Positions 35,101-50,500 of a stretch of 64,000 bases of DNA are shown here, piece after piece. The first letter of the stretch is position 1. Each line of letters starts with the position of its first letter. The notes under the pieces were generated by a model. It saw only the letters and a list, made by a program, of their open reading frames with translations. It had not been told where the DNA came from and searched no databases. Both the position numbers and the translations under genes were made by a program. The DNA is from Karstenula rhodostoma CBS 690.94 (Eukaryota; Ascomycota; Dothideomycetes; Pleosporales; Didymosphaeriaceae), in contig MU001505.1 in assembly GCA_010093485.1 (NCBI GenBank), positions 1,682,809 to 1,746,808 on the forward strand, given 5' to 3'.

Positions 35101-36789
35101 CTATATAAGGAAACTAGGCCTACCTATAGCTACTAGTAGCCTAGGTATAGCTTCCCTAGATAATCGCGACGTTGGTAGTAGCCCTATAGATAAAATATAG
35201 GTAAAGATATCCTCTAGTAGAGCTATATTTAGCTAATAGAAGTATATAGGTAGTATACTATACTTAATCTATAGGAGTTATTTATTTATAAATAGTTTTA
35301 TAGTCTTTATTATAGTCCTTATTATAGCTACTAGGCTATACTATATTTTATTACTAAAGCTCTAGCCTTTAGGTATAATCTCTATTAATATTATAAAGCC
35401 TACTCTACTAGATTAGCTTACTAGTAATATAAAGTAGTACTCTTAAGAGATTTCTAATATTTAAACTATCGCTAGGGTATTAACTCTCTTATAAAAGATA
35501 GTATAAGGTAAGTAGAGTCTTTTTAGTATTATTAATAATAAGGTAGTATATATAGGTATAGTAGTATAGCTTAATCTAGAGTAATATAACCTTATATAAT
35601 ACTTTTAGTATATACTAAATATAATAAGTACTACCAGTAGTACTTTAAGTAGATATAGCTAGAAATTATTAGGAGTTACTATTAATATAGGAGTAATTAT
35701 TAAAAACGACCTCTATAATATATAAGTAAAGTATAAAGAAGTCTTATATAAGCTAGTATTTAAGAAGATATAGTTAGGTAAGATCTAGAATAGGGAGTTA
35801 CCCTTTAAACTTATACCTAATAAAGAGGACGGTTTAAATAATAAGGAATATATAGTTAAGTTATATACACTAAATAGTTATTTAAGTATATAAAAGATAC
35901 TAGTAGTACTAGTATAGAACTATACTAGCTATTTAGAGGAGTTTATAAGTAAGGCTAATAAGTAGTTAAACTATTCTAGATAATAGATTATTATAGTAAA
36001 TCTTTAAGAGACTATATATAGAATTAAAGATAATATAGAAGGTATAGAGGGACTCTAGGCCACTATTTTAAGAGATATAATAGTAATATAGACTAATAAT
36101 ATATAGGGTATACCTTAGTAGAGATTATATTATTTATTTAATTATAATTATCTATTTAGTTAAGCCAGTACCCTATAGAGTATATTTAGAGTATATTACT
36201 TTATATTTTAGTAATATTATTATTATATATAGTAGTAAGCTATAGTTATAATATATAGTAGTAGATCTTAATAATAGTCTTATAAGTAGACTTCTATATA
36301 TCCTATTTAGTACTAATTAGGAGTATATATATAACCTGCCATTTACTCTTAACCTATAGACTCTACTTATTACTTTACTAGATACCCCCTAGCTATTCTA
36401 TCCTGCCCCTTTACTACTATACTACTATATTACGCGAGGTTAATTATTTACTTAAAGAGACTCTTCTAGGCGGTTTACTCTATATTTAAGTAGATTATAT
36501 TTATAAGCTATTTCTATATAGTCCTTAAATATAATATCTTATATATATATAATAGGGTAGCGATAGCCTATATAATTAAAGAAGAGATTAGTATCTATAA
36601 ATACGCTAGTTAATATAAAGCTCTATCTTATAGCTATACTATATCTCTATAACCTTATCTCTTAATTAGCTAGTAAATAAAATTTTTATTCTCTACTAAA
36701 CTGTCTTTACTATAGATCTCTAGCTATATAATACCTACTTAGTAAAATAAACTTTATAGAGGAAGTGGAAGCTCGCAGGTAAGAGAAAG

Positions 36790-36790
<1 letters not shown>

Positions 36791-36824
<34 letters not shown>
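36791..36824 (+). repeat. TAA trinucleotide run
   Basis: About eleven copies of TAA in the isochore. It may be a mutated TGA/GAT- or CAA-type run. Confidence 0.9.
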
Positions 36825-36826
<2 letters not shown>

Positions 36827-37660
36827 GTTTAATACTAGAAATATATTAATATAACCTAACTATTAAATAAATATACTATATTAAGTTTTTCGTGGTAACT
36901 TATAATCTCTAGCCTATACTTTAGAAGGATAATAGTCTCTAGGTAACTATAGCTATATATAAATAGTACTATAATTTTTAGTCTCTAGAACTAGATATAA
37001 TAGACCTAAAGGTAGTTTATTAAAATTTCTTTAAACTTATATATAGCTCGCGCTGGCCCAGTGTTCTAGATAATATAAATAAGTACTAGTACTATTAGTA
37101 TCTATAGCTATTATATATAGACTTGTCTCGGCCCCTTTAATAAAGTATTATAATTTCTTAGTATACTTTAATATATATCCCTGCCGGTATATTAGTGGTT
37201 ATATTAAGTAAGGAGGTATATAGGAGAGGAGATTCTAGTATATAGTTAAAGGAAGTTAAGTAATAAAAACTACCTAATAAAATATATAGTCCTATATATA
37301 TAGGTACCTATTATTTTAATAAATAACACTAGTTCTATATATTAGCTATACTACTATAGAACTATAATTATAATCTATAAAGACTAGAATTCTTACTAAG
37401 AACTCTAGAAAGCTTAGGATAACAGGTCTCTCTAGTTAAAGTATAAGTAGTACCGCGTATTAAACTAATATATTAATAATTAAGCTAAGGTGTTAAGCAT
37501 CCCCTTATTATAATTTAAAGATAATTAAAAGTATAACCTATTTATTAGAGGTAAGAATTTAGGGGGTAGAAAGGAGCCTTATAATAAAGTAAAGGTACTA
37601 AGGCCTACTCTACTATTCCTACTATAGAATTATATAATAGATACCCCTTACTTTACTATA

Positions 37661-38367
37661 AGCTTAGAGAACCTTCGCGATATTACTAAGATTAGGAACC
37701 TAGAATAGCTTTACTAAAGATATATATATAAATAGGTATTATATATAAAAGTATAGTATAGAATACTGGCTAGGCTATTAAGTACTTATAAAATTAGGAA
37801 AAAGTATAGGCGCCTATAGAGTTAGTATAAGTAAGATTAAGAATAGTATTATAATAGAGTTAGTAACGTAGATAATATTACTAAGTATAATAATCTTAGT
37901 AATGGTATTAAGAAGGTAAAGAAGGGACTTATATTACGTCCTAGAAAGTGTTATAGGTATAGTAACCTCTATAATATAGAACTGAGCGATTTTACTAATA
38001 ATAATAAATAGTTACCTAAAAAATACTACTTCTATATTAATAAGCTAGAGTCTATATAAGTTAATAAATAGGCTCTTGTAATAGAGTCTATAGCTATAAA
38101 TATTATAATACTTATCTAGAAAATATCTATTTAAGATAAACCTCTATAGGGGGCTCTATAATAGATATAGATTAACTCCTTTAGCTAGAGTAATAGTTAT
38201 ATATAGCGTCTATAGCTAGAGTATAAGCTAGAGAAGGCTTATATAGCTAGAATTAAAAATTAGCTAATCTATATAATAGGTAATAATAGGGTAGTTTAAT
38301 AGTAGTACTAGAATAAGGTAAAAGATCTTATAACTATAGAGAACTAGAGACTAAAAGAGATTTCTTA
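37661..38367 (+). pseudogene. ghost reading frame with a Cys/Tyr motif
   Basis: Reading in the frame of 37661 gives long protein-like stretches interrupted by TAA/TAG but no TGA that I could find. A segment near 37930-38050 reads RPRKCYRYSN...ELSDF...LPKKYY, where some Tyr codons could be former Cys codons (TGY to TAY), suggesting a lost zinc-binding motif. The end is Lys/Glu-rich. It is probably a relic of a transposon or repeat-family protein; the family is unknown. Confidence 0.5.
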
Positions 38368-41300
38368 AGTTATTAGTATATTTATAATCTATAATAGGAA
38401 GGAATTATATAAAAGGAGGGGGTAAATTACTACTTAAGGAGGGATATATTGTGGCTATAGGAATAGTATAGAAATAAAATATAAGATTTATAGTATTCTT
38501 TACCCTTATCTATATATCTACTATTAAAAAACTTAATACTACTTAATATATAGATACTCTAAGATAGGCTATTATATAATATATTCTTCTATATATAGTA
38601 ATAGACTATACTACTATTATATAATACTAAAGCTTTAGGTTAGAGTTTCTAGTTTAGGTAAGTATAGCTTATATAACTTATATATAGAAGATAGTATTCT
38701 ATATAGTCTATAAATTATAAGGCTAAAATAGTTAATAGTAGCTAATAGGTAGATAGACTTCTTAAAACTAGATTCCTTATACTTATTACCTTACCTACGA
38801 CCTATTAAAACGTTTATATTAATAACTAGCTATAATTTACTTTTACCTTATATAGTATATATAGTTCTTATATATACTACTTTTTATTAAATAGAGTATA
38901 GTAGAGACGGCTAATCCTACTTAGTATCTAGTACTTAATTATATACCTTAATTAGCTTAACTAAGTTGGATATTAGCCATAGCTCTATATTATTACTAGA
39001 ACTAGTAAACCTATAATAAAAGTACTCTAGAAGTATTTTAAATTTCTTATTAGATTCCCTTCTTCCCTATCTCCTATCGAGCTCTTAGATAATTAGACTA
39101 ATAAACTTAGACTAGACTATATAAGAGTATAAGATAAAGATATTATATAGTTATTAATATTTATTATTCTTAGTACTATAATCTACTAAGATAGTTAGTA
39201 ATTTTCTCTCTTATAGCCTATATATATACTATTAAAGTACTTTCTATCTATAATAAAATAGTATATATTATTAGCCTGGCCAAGTAACTTATTACTACCT
39301 CTAGGAAATAGATATAGAGACTCTATATAGTAAAACTAAAATTAAATAAGACTAAACTTATTACTTATAGGCTATAGTAGATACTACTAAGCTTATAGCT
39401 ACTTAAGGTTCCTATTATAGATAATATCCTTTTCCTGCTATAATATAGCCCTACCCTTTTTTACCTAGGCTAGTACTAGGTTTATAACGTCTTTAGAGTC
39501 TAGCTTAGAGAAATATTACTTTAACTAGTTTAGATTAACCTTTATAGTGGCGGCTAGGCAGGGTATTATATACTAACCTTAAGTATACTAAACCCCTAAG
39601 GTACTACCTTAGCCTAATAGAGAATTACCTTAAAGCCTTCTATACTTTAATTACTAACTCTAAAGTATTAATATATCTACTAAAATTTATCTAGTACTAT
39701 ATTATAACTAATAGGATCTATTATATATAGGTATATAGTAAGGAAGTAGGAATAAGATTAGAGCTTATATATATAGTACTTAAAATAGTTATAGAAAGAG
39801 GAAGGATATATTATACTATAGAAAATCTAATAGGGCTTCCTACTAGGGTTATAAAGTAGTGTCTATAGTATATACTTAATTAGGGTAGGTTTATAGTATA
39901 GATATTTATTATTTATACTATATAACTTAATATATATAGAGCGCTCTAGTAACTTTTAGTAGCCTATACTAGAGAGTAGGATAATTAAGGTAGTTATAAT
40001 ATACTACTATAGACTCTAGTATTAGTAGAAGTAACTTAGTATAGTAATAGCTACTATAAAGGGTAGTTAAGAACTTTAGTAATTTCTAAATTAGTATTTT
40101 TTATAAGATATACTATAGTTATATATACTCGCTTCTAGTCTTCTTATTAGAGTAGTCCTTATAATTATTAGGAGCTTAGGACTACTAATATCCTAAATAG
40201 ATAACTATAATATTTATTTTTATATACTAATAATATTAAATCTATATTAATAGGATTATAGTACTATATTTATAGGTACTATAGTTTACTATTAGTAGAT
40301 AGGCCAGGTTAATTCTAATATTTACTATAGCTAGGCTATAATTAAGGGCCCCTTTATACAGACAATAAGAATCCCTCTATAGTATAAGTAGTAGTAGCCT
40401 ACTACTTTTTTACTTTTAAGATCTATAAGGAATATAGCTAAATAGATATACTATCTTTATTAGGTACTAATATTAAGTACTAGGGAGTAGTTATTATATA
40501 TAGGATTAAGGTATATACTAGATAGGTATATAAGGGCTAGGCGATAAATATAATATAGTATATTACTAAAGATATTAAAAGTATCTACTTTAGCTAGGGT
40601 ATAGCTACTCCCCTTTTATTCTAATTAATATAGTGCTTATATATTAATGCAGGTTATAAAGCGAGTTTAAGAGACGGCGCTTTTATCTTTATACTAGACC
40701 TATTTTCTAATAATCCTTTTTTAGCTTAGTATTACTACGTATAAGAGGCTATAAATCTTAAGAGTACTATTTATTTTAATATAAAGAGTAGAAAGGGGTA
40801 TATAAGGTATAATATCTTATATATAGTAGTATAGCTATAAGATCCCTACTATATCTATATTATATCTAGACTATATTAGTATAAGATAATAATAATATAG
40901 CTAGATAGGATAGAAGAGTAGTTATAAATCCTTAGTTAATATACTATTAGGCTTAAATATCTATCTAATACGCTATAATTACTTATTATAGTATTCTAGT
41001 CTATATATAATACCCTCTTAGACCTTTTAGTTAGTATTTTATAGCCTTATTAATAGTAGTATAGGAACCTATTAAATAGGGTTAAATTTAATAGATAGAG
41101 TATACTACTACTATTTAATATTACCGCGTTTATATATCTTAGCCTAAGAGCCTATACCTTAAGGATTTCTAAGTAGGCTATCTAATACCTATAGTAACTT
41201 ATAGAGGGGTAGATAAGTATTAGACTATATAAGAACCTAATTAAGCCTCTAATTATAGATTTTATACTTATTTATATAAATAGTTAGACTAGTGCGCGAC

Positions 41301-44300
41301 ACTACTACTTTATTAAGTATAAGGTATCTAATATAAGAGGGTAAGACCTATATCCTTTAATAAACCCTAAATATAACTAGTATATCCTAATTAGCCAGGC
41401 GAGGGTTGGCTAGACTACTTGTAATAGCTATTAAATTATCTTTATAGAAGATAAGGCCCCTAAGCCCTTACTAAATAATAGCACTATTACTATAGAGCTA
41501 TTAAGGGTATTTAATAAGTATAGAAGCTAAGCTTATATAGTAATATAGTAGAGATAAAGATTAATCTAGTAGAATATCCTAGAGAATAAAATAGTTATAG
41601 AGAGTTTTAGAGATTACTAGACTAATATACTTAAAATAGGACCCTTTAATAATCTAAATATAGTAGCGCTTAATAAGGATAAAGGTAAGTATAGGGATAT
41701 CTCTAAAGATATAGATAGCTATAGAAACTATAGGGTAGTTATATAGGATTTAAATAGGGAGTAGTAGGTTATTAGTAATAAAATTAAGGTCTATACCTAT
41801 AATATACTTAATAACTAGTTATAGTACCTAGGCTAGTATCTATTCCTCCTAGTATCTATTACTAATTCCTACAGGACTTTAATCCTAGTTAAGTATAAGT
41901 AGAATAAGGAGGAAAAGCTTATATATAAAACTAGTTAAACGCTACTATGGCTAGATTTAAATAGGGTAGCTATATTATTTGCCTTTAGCTATTATTTATA
42001 CTGGTATTAGACTAGAGAATATTAGTACCTAAAAGCTTCTATATACTAATATAAATACTCTAAAATTTAAATAGTATATATTTTTTCTAATTCTACTAAG
42101 AATACTACTACTATTAAAGAACTAACCCTACACTATATTAAGCCTACCTCTAGCCACTATACCTAGTATAATAAGGAGTACGAGTATATTTAATAAATAT
42201 AAGGTAAAACTATATTCTAAGTATTTACTACTAGGGCTAATACCTATTCTACTATTCTAGATATAATTAGTAAGTATTTTAGGTCCTTTATACTTAGTAA
42301 TAGAAGGCTATAGTAGAGGTATATAGATCTATTTAAGTAAAATAATATCTATAAAGTCTATAAGTTATAGGAGCTCCTCTAAAATATCTAGAAGTATAGG
42401 ATATAGTACCTAAAAGTACTACCTATACTAATAATATACTAGGCCCTTTATAATATATATTAGAATATAAGATAACTCTATAACGACTTATAGGGAGAAT
42501 ATTATAAGTACTAGTATAATTAACTTAAGTATTCCTATAAGTAATACTACTTTTTTATAAATCTATAGGTATATAAGGATCTATTCTACTTAGAGGTCTA
42601 TAGTATAGACTAGTATAATTATCTAACTAATATACTATAAGACCTTAATAGTAGCGATATAAAAGTAGACTAGAAGTAGATTATAGTACTAAATTACTAT
42701 ATCCCTATATATAATTACTACTAGGATAAAGACTAGTATTTATTTTACTTAATAGCTATAACCTGCTATATATATTATATATATAATAAAGATAGTAGTT
42801 ATATTTAGATAAAATACTAAGATACTAAAAGTTATAATATTATATAGTATTATTATACCTATAATATATTTATTAGGGAGTACTAGGCTTATAAGCCCTA
42901 TAGAGTAACTATACCCTCCCTTCCTAGGAATATATATAAGGAAGATAAGATAGTAATTACTAAAGAAAGGTTTTAAAAGCTAAAGACTATTATAAATAAG
43001 ACTTAGCTATATTATTACTTATAGCTAGGGGTAGTATAGAGATTTATAGCCCTATAGGATATAGAGAAGCTCTTAAAGCTAAGTATATATAAATAACTAT
43101 AATATAGATATTAATTTAGTATAATATTTTTCTAAACCTATAATACTCCTTTTTTATAGATCCCTTATTAAAATCTTAGTATAATACTTCGTGAGGAATC
43201 TTATATATAGCTAGTATAAGTATTAGTAAAAGTAAATACCTTCTAGATAAACTTATATCCCTAATATATTAGTTTAAATTCCTATATAGGGGTAACTTAA
43301 GTATTATATAGATATTACCTAAGGTCGATATCTCTTCTATAAGGGTAAAGGATAAGTAGATAGAAGATTCTATAGCTTAGCCTATATATATCTTAATAGA
43401 TAGTCTAGCTATAGGGAGGGCTTATATAGAGATCTAGAAGGGCTTTAGTATAAGGATTAGTATAGTAAGTAGGGTTTTAAGGAGGTTATCTTAGACCTAG
43501 AACTACCTCCTAATAGGGTACTAGATATAGAGATAAATTAATTAATAGATAGTATAGATTTTATATTTAGAATTACTATTAAAATATTAGAGGAATACTA
43601 AGTCTAGCTATATATATTATACTAGTGCTCTAAACTAGAGTATATTACTAATACTAAGCCTAAGTTATAATACCTTCTCTTTATCTCCTTATTAGTTATA
43701 TAGTACCTATACTTAGTATACTAGTATAGGGGGTTATTAAAATAAGAGCTATATAAGGGATATAAGGTAATATCTAGTATAGTATACTAGAGAGGCCTAA
43801 GTATAATTATAATAGTAGGAGATAGTACTTAGTAGGGGTAGTAGTAATAGAATAGCTAATTAAGAGTAAAATTATTATAGATAGTACCTTTATATTACTT
43901 CTTTTAGGCCCCCTTTACTACCTATCTTTTTTTATACTAGAACTTAAGCTATAAGCTCTATTAAAGTTAGTGCTATATATTAATAAGAGGTAGTAAGCCT
44001 AATATAGTTACTAATATATATAGTTAGTATTCCCTACTTAATAGTATAGTTAGCTATACTAAATTACTTAGTAAGCTATCTAGTTATCTTCCTTAGACTT
44101 ATATTATTATTAGAAATAAGTATTACTACCCTTATTAATATAGTAAAAATCCTACTACTATTTACTCCCCTAAAGCTAATATTATCTATATACTAAAATC
44201 TCCTATTATTAGTACTATATTCCCTCCCCTTATAACCTACTTATAATTAGGTAGTACCTCTAAGCTATATTAAGTATCTAGAACTTACCCTACTACTATC

Positions 44301-47300
44301 CTATATAACTAGGGCCGCCCTTAGTATATAGAATACCCTAATTATAGAGGCTACCTCTATAATTATTATTAAGTATTAGCCCTATTTTAATAGGAAATAG
44401 CGTAGAACGTATATATAGAACTATTAATATTAGTTAACTATTTTAGTAGATCTAGTTACTACTAGTAATCTTACTATCTAAGGTATAGGCTATACTATAC
44501 TTATATATAGGTAGATAAGTAAGATTATATTTTATAGTTATAGATAGATCTCTATATCCTTAGGGCTAGGTATCTCTCCTCTAATATATACTACTAAAAC
44601 TAGTCTAAGGTACTTCTTTTTAAATATATATAGTATTACTTATTCTTCTATTATAGTTAACTACCTTTATATATTTCTATATTTCTACTTATAGCTAACT
44701 AATATCTAAATATCTATTCCTATATTTCTACTTATACTAATCTACCTTATTTATATACCTCGGGCTATATATCTATACCTTAAAGCTAATAGTAATAATA
44801 GTCTATTTAATAATATAAATATAATTAATATATCTAGCTATCCTTTCTCTAGTACTTTTAAGTACTTATCTACTATAATTAAGGGTATTAAGGATTTACT
44901 AGCCTTTACCTATATAATTAAGTATATTATTAACTAGCTACTTACTATTAAGTAAGGTGTCGCGATTATATATTCTTTATATATATATACTCTTTCTCTC
45001 CTTACTATTACTAATAAGCTTAGGCCTTCTTTATTATATTTATTTATATAATAGGTCCTATAGATAATAGAGTCTTTACTTTAGTTTTAGTTTATTACCC
45101 TTACCTCTAATAACTATACTATACTTACCTGCCTAGCCCTATACTCCTAATTACTTTTAGGGTATATACCTCTATTACGTCTAGTTTAGCGAGGCTATTA
45201 GTACTATAGTAAAGTAATAGGTATATATAGCTATTATACTTATTATCTAGGTTTTATATATTAGGTTTAGGGTAATTCTTCTTATTATAATAGCTACTAG
45301 ATTTTAATCTCTCTATACCTATATATAGGGAGTTATAGCCATATAACTATACTTTATAATAACTAGCTACTAGTGGCTTTATCTTAGTACTAGAATCTAT
45401 ATAATAGCTATATTACTATATTAAAGCACGTTAGAACTATAACTTATCTCCCTACTATTATTTTCTACTTTCCTTTCTACTTCTTTATAGCCTTTGTCTT
45501 ACTCTAGTATTATAATATAGTAATAAGGTAATTATATATATAAGTAGTTATACTTAGTAAATAGAGAAGTACTCTTTTAATACTTTATATTCTAGGAAGA
45601 TATCGCGTATACTTATCTACCTTAATAATATACCTTTTAGGATTATATTAGATTAGTTTATTAGCTATACTGGCTCCTATTATACTACCTTTTTAAGCCC
45701 TTCCTCTTTTAAGTCTTATACTTTATATACTAAAATTCTAATATACTACCTTCTTTACTAGTTATACCCTCCTCTCTTTTACTATCTATTATATTATTAT
45801 CTCTATCCTCTATTATACCTTTAGTACTACTTTTCTTACTACTATTACTACTAGCCTTTACTATCTTAGTATATAATTTAAGTTATATAGATTATCTTCG
45901 CTCTACTTCCTCTTACCTATTAATAGGTTTAAAGTAATACCCGCTATATTACTACTACCGCGATAGAAGATTTAGAAATAGGATTCTAGAGTAGTAGAAT
46001 AAATATACTACTTTATATAAGATAAATATATAGAATAGCGCTTAGGGGTATTTAAAGCGTAGATATTAAGGACTCCCTTTTATAGTATTAAGGAAGAATT
46101 TACTAAGTTCCCTCTAATATTATACCTTACTTATATATAGGTTAAGAAGCTAGAATAATAGGATAAATTACTTATTATATTATAGGTAGAGAAGTTCTAA
46201 ATATAGTAGTAGTAATAATATTATTCTATATAGTAATAGTTATACTTTAATTAAAGAGTTCTTATACTAGTTAATAAACTGGCGTAGGTTTAGAGTATTA
46301 TATATCTTTAAATTAGAAGATTGGCTAATTTATAATAGCTATAAGTAAGTGGAAAGCGTTAGGAGATATAGGTAAATACTACTAATATAATATATTATAT
46401 ACTATAGTATATATATATATATAAGTTTAACTACTATATTTTAACTATAAGGCCTAGCTCTATATATTAAGGGAGTTACTATAGTAGGGAGATTAATAAA
46501 TATAGGTCTAAAAATAGTATTAAGTCTAAATTTTCCTTTTATAAGGGCAGGAAGCTTAAGTAGATATAGATAGTATATTTACTTTTAACTAGCGATACTA
46601 GAGATATACTTCTAAAATTAATAGGGAATCCTTTTCTTTTCTAGATAAACTATAAGAGAATAAATCTATAGAATATACTATATAATACTCTATTATAATA
46701 TAGCCAGGTATATTATTATCTAGACTAGACTACTAGAGTATCCTTCCTACCTCTACTAGGTATTACTTTTAGATATTAGAGGCAGGGGAGGTTAAGTAAT
46801 AAATAATCTTAGTAAAAAGAGTAAGAGTCTAGAAGTTAGGTAGAATAACCCTATAATAGTACTTTCTTATAAGTCTATTATAGAATAACCTTATATCTTT
46901 ATCTATAACTAGACTATAATCTAGTTATAGAATTAGCTCGTTATTTTAGTAACTTATTAAATTACCTATATAGGGCTGGATAGTGTAGTATCTACCTTAT
47001 AAGTATTATTTTAACTTAACTATTATAGGTAACTAAGGAATAATAGTAACTAAACCAGTATACTATCTCTAAACTATATATACCGGGCCGGATAAGAGAT
47101 TACCCTAATCTATAGGTATTATCTTAACACGCCCTTAATAGGTAATTAGAATGTAATGGCAGGTGTACTATAATACCTTATAGGGGATAAAAAGGATTCG
47201 TTTATTATACTACCCTAGAAAAGCTTACTAAGAATTTTATATACCCTTAAGTATTATCTTAACTACTACTAAAGGATTAATTAAAATATAATTTAATAGG

Positions 47301-47493
47301 AAACTATTCTAAGTATTATATTCTAGTCTATCTATAGAGTATTATCTATATAGTTACTTACTTTCTTCTACTAGTATATATAGAGCTACTATAGTATAGT
47401 CTAATAGGCGTCTAGAATATATTAATAGGTAGTAGGGTATATAAATAACGCCGTGTCTATAAGATTATTAAGTAAGGTCTATAGCTTACCCTA

Positions 47494-47494
<1 letters not shown>

Positions 47495-47530
<36 letters not shown>
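47495..47530 (+). repeat. (TTA)12 run
   Basis: Twelve copies of TTA; on the minus strand this is a TAA run like that at 36791. Confidence 0.9.
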
Positions 47531-47531
<1 letters not shown>

Positions 47532-50500
47532 TAGCTTTATAGATAGTAGGGTCTTATTTTAGTATTATATAATTAGTAATATACTACCCGCTATAGAGTA
47601 GTTCCTAGATTAGAGGTATCCTCTTATAGTAATTATTATTTTTTTTATTTATCTCTATATAATTCTTATACTCTTATAGGTACTAGGGTATAACGCTAAG
47701 GTTAGAGGTAGAGACTATAAAGAGAGGTCTAGTAAAACTTAGGTCTTCTAAAGCTATAGTATTAAAAACTAATAGGTAAGATATTACCTACGAGTTAACT
47801 CTATAGAATTCTATACTAGTAAGTATAGGGCCCCTCTAGTTATACGAGATACCCTATATAAATATATAAAATAGTACTATAGATATAACTACTAGAAGGT
47901 TATATATAATAGTAAGAGGCCTATCTATAGCCTAATACTTATCCCTCTCCACTTCTATCTAAGTATATAGGGTAAAGCCAAAATTATAGACTAAGTAGTT
48001 ATAAGTAAAGATAATAAGGATTCTAGAGAGTCTAATTATATATATTAGCTTACTATAAAGTATAGATATTATTAATATTAATAGTATATCTACTACCTTT
48101 TTATATACTAGTCTAGTATACCTTAGAGGAGCCTCTAGTAGTAGATAGCTATACTAGATTTAGGCACTAGTTCTAGAATAGCCTATAGTCTTAGTAGCTA
48201 CTCTAGCTAGGCTATAGTTCTATACGCTACTAGCTAATATAATATATAGTCCTAGTATAGCTAAGCTACCTTATAAGGCTCTAGATTAGCTTCTATAATA
48301 TTTATAATATACCTTCCCTAGTTATTACTCTCCCTAATTAATATATAAAACTTATAAAACTTATTCTAGTAGAAACTAACTTTAAGTACCTCTTTATCCT
48401 TAGGTAATCTAAAGAATACGTCCAGTAGTATATATTCTAGAAGGAAAAAAAAGCCAGTACCTAAAGGGCTATTACTATTATAGAAGTAGAGGTTATAGAG
48501 TAGAAAGTTAAACCTATATATATTAGTATAGCCCTCCCTATAAGTTAGCTATAAGATAAACTAGTTATATAATATAAAGTAGTAGTAGGTATAATAGTAT
48601 ATCTTACTATTACTAGTACCTATAGTAGATATATCCCTATTATTTTTCTAATTATAGGTAATAGTAATATTACTAAATTAGCTAGACTAGTATACTCTAG
48701 GGTTACTCTTATACTATACTAGCTATTACTACCCTTTAAATATAATTTTTATATTGGCGAGGCGTAATTAGAGGCCTATAATATTAAATTATAGCTCTTT
48801 ACTAACCCTATCTACACGAGCTAGCTATAATTCCCGCTATAGTATAATAATACTAAGGTATACTAAGTAGTGCTCTATATCTTTATATAGCTATAGATTA
48901 TCTAGCGTTTTAGTTATAGCCGGCTCCTATCTATAATATACTAGCCTAGTCTATAGATTTATATAGTCCCTTTTAGTAGTTATTAATTTAGTAAGTATAT
49001 AGTTATATATATATTATATAGCTATAGCTAGTAGACTAATAGGTATATAATAGGCCGTGTTCTTAGAGTCTAGATATCTATAGGCGATACCCGGGATAGT
49101 AAGGTCCCTTAAGGAGCTAATAGTAAAGCTATACTAATTAAGGTAATAGTGGTATATAGTAGATATATTAGGGATAAGAGAGATAAAATCTAGGTTACTT
49201 ATATATAAGATAATATAGAAGGTAGTTCTATAGTACTAGTAAAGACTTATTAGAGAGCTCTATATACTAGCTTTAAGTCTAGTAGTACTCTTAATATTAA
49301 ACTATATAAACTAATATAAGCGAGAATTCTTTAGTAGATACTACTATATAGAGAGGAGCCTTTCTATATATATAGACTATAGTATATAACCTAAGTTATC
49401 TAAGTATATAATACTATTAATTAGTATAAATTTAAAGCTATAAATAATATACTCTAGTAAGATAAGGATAGAGAATATATCCCCTTTATATATAGCTATA
49501 AAGTTCTTAAATACCTAAGGCCTTATAGCCTAGAGGACTATAGCTATCTTAGGGGGTATATTAGTTACCTATTTAGAGTTATTATAGGTCTTAGTAGATA
49601 TATAGGTAGTTAAATCTATAATAGTATTAGATTATCTATAGAGGTAGCTATTATAGAGTATAGGCTTACCTAGTAGAGTAGGTTATTACTAGACTATAAA
49701 AGTAAGAGGAACCTAACTTATAATTAACTATAAGTAAAATCTCTACGTGGTATTTTCTATTATAATAAAGGCTAGTTATTAGAGAATTAAGGTAAGAAGG
49801 TAGTATAGTATAGGTAGAGAGGAAAGTTAAAACTAAGCTAGAGGGAAGTATATTAGGCTTAGTAACGCTTTAATATAGCTATCTAAGTAGTAACTATAAA
49901 GTAAAGTAGGAAGCTATATTTTATTCTATTAGCTATAATTTTATTTAATAGTAATATTCTATTATTAGATATAGCGTTTCTACTATTAAAATATATATAT
50001 AGATTTACTAATATCTACCCTTAATATCTCTAATATACCTCTTAGTATAATCTAATTAGGAGTCTATTGGACGTATTATAGTTAAGTAGGGGGAGGAGCC
50101 GTATTAATAGTAAATAATAGGGAGTTTAACTATATAATATATTAACTAAAAGCCAGCTCTTAGTATTAATAAGGCTAAGTAGGGAGTTTATAAAGATATA
50201 AATATAGAGAGAAAGATAAGATATTATTATATAATAGTCTAATAGAATCTATATAGTTAAATAAGGATTATATATATTATATAACTATTATTAGCTATAT
50301 AATTAGATACTAGCGGGCCTAATAGTAGCTTAATTACTAGTAATTTCTAATATTAGCTCTTATTTTTTTCTAACCCTTAATCTTTACTTATAGCCTCTCT
50401 ACCCTATATTAGCTCCTACTCCTCTAGTATATTTACCTACTTCCCCTTTATCCACGGCCTAATAGAGCCCCTAGTTAACTTAGACCCTAATTAATTATTC

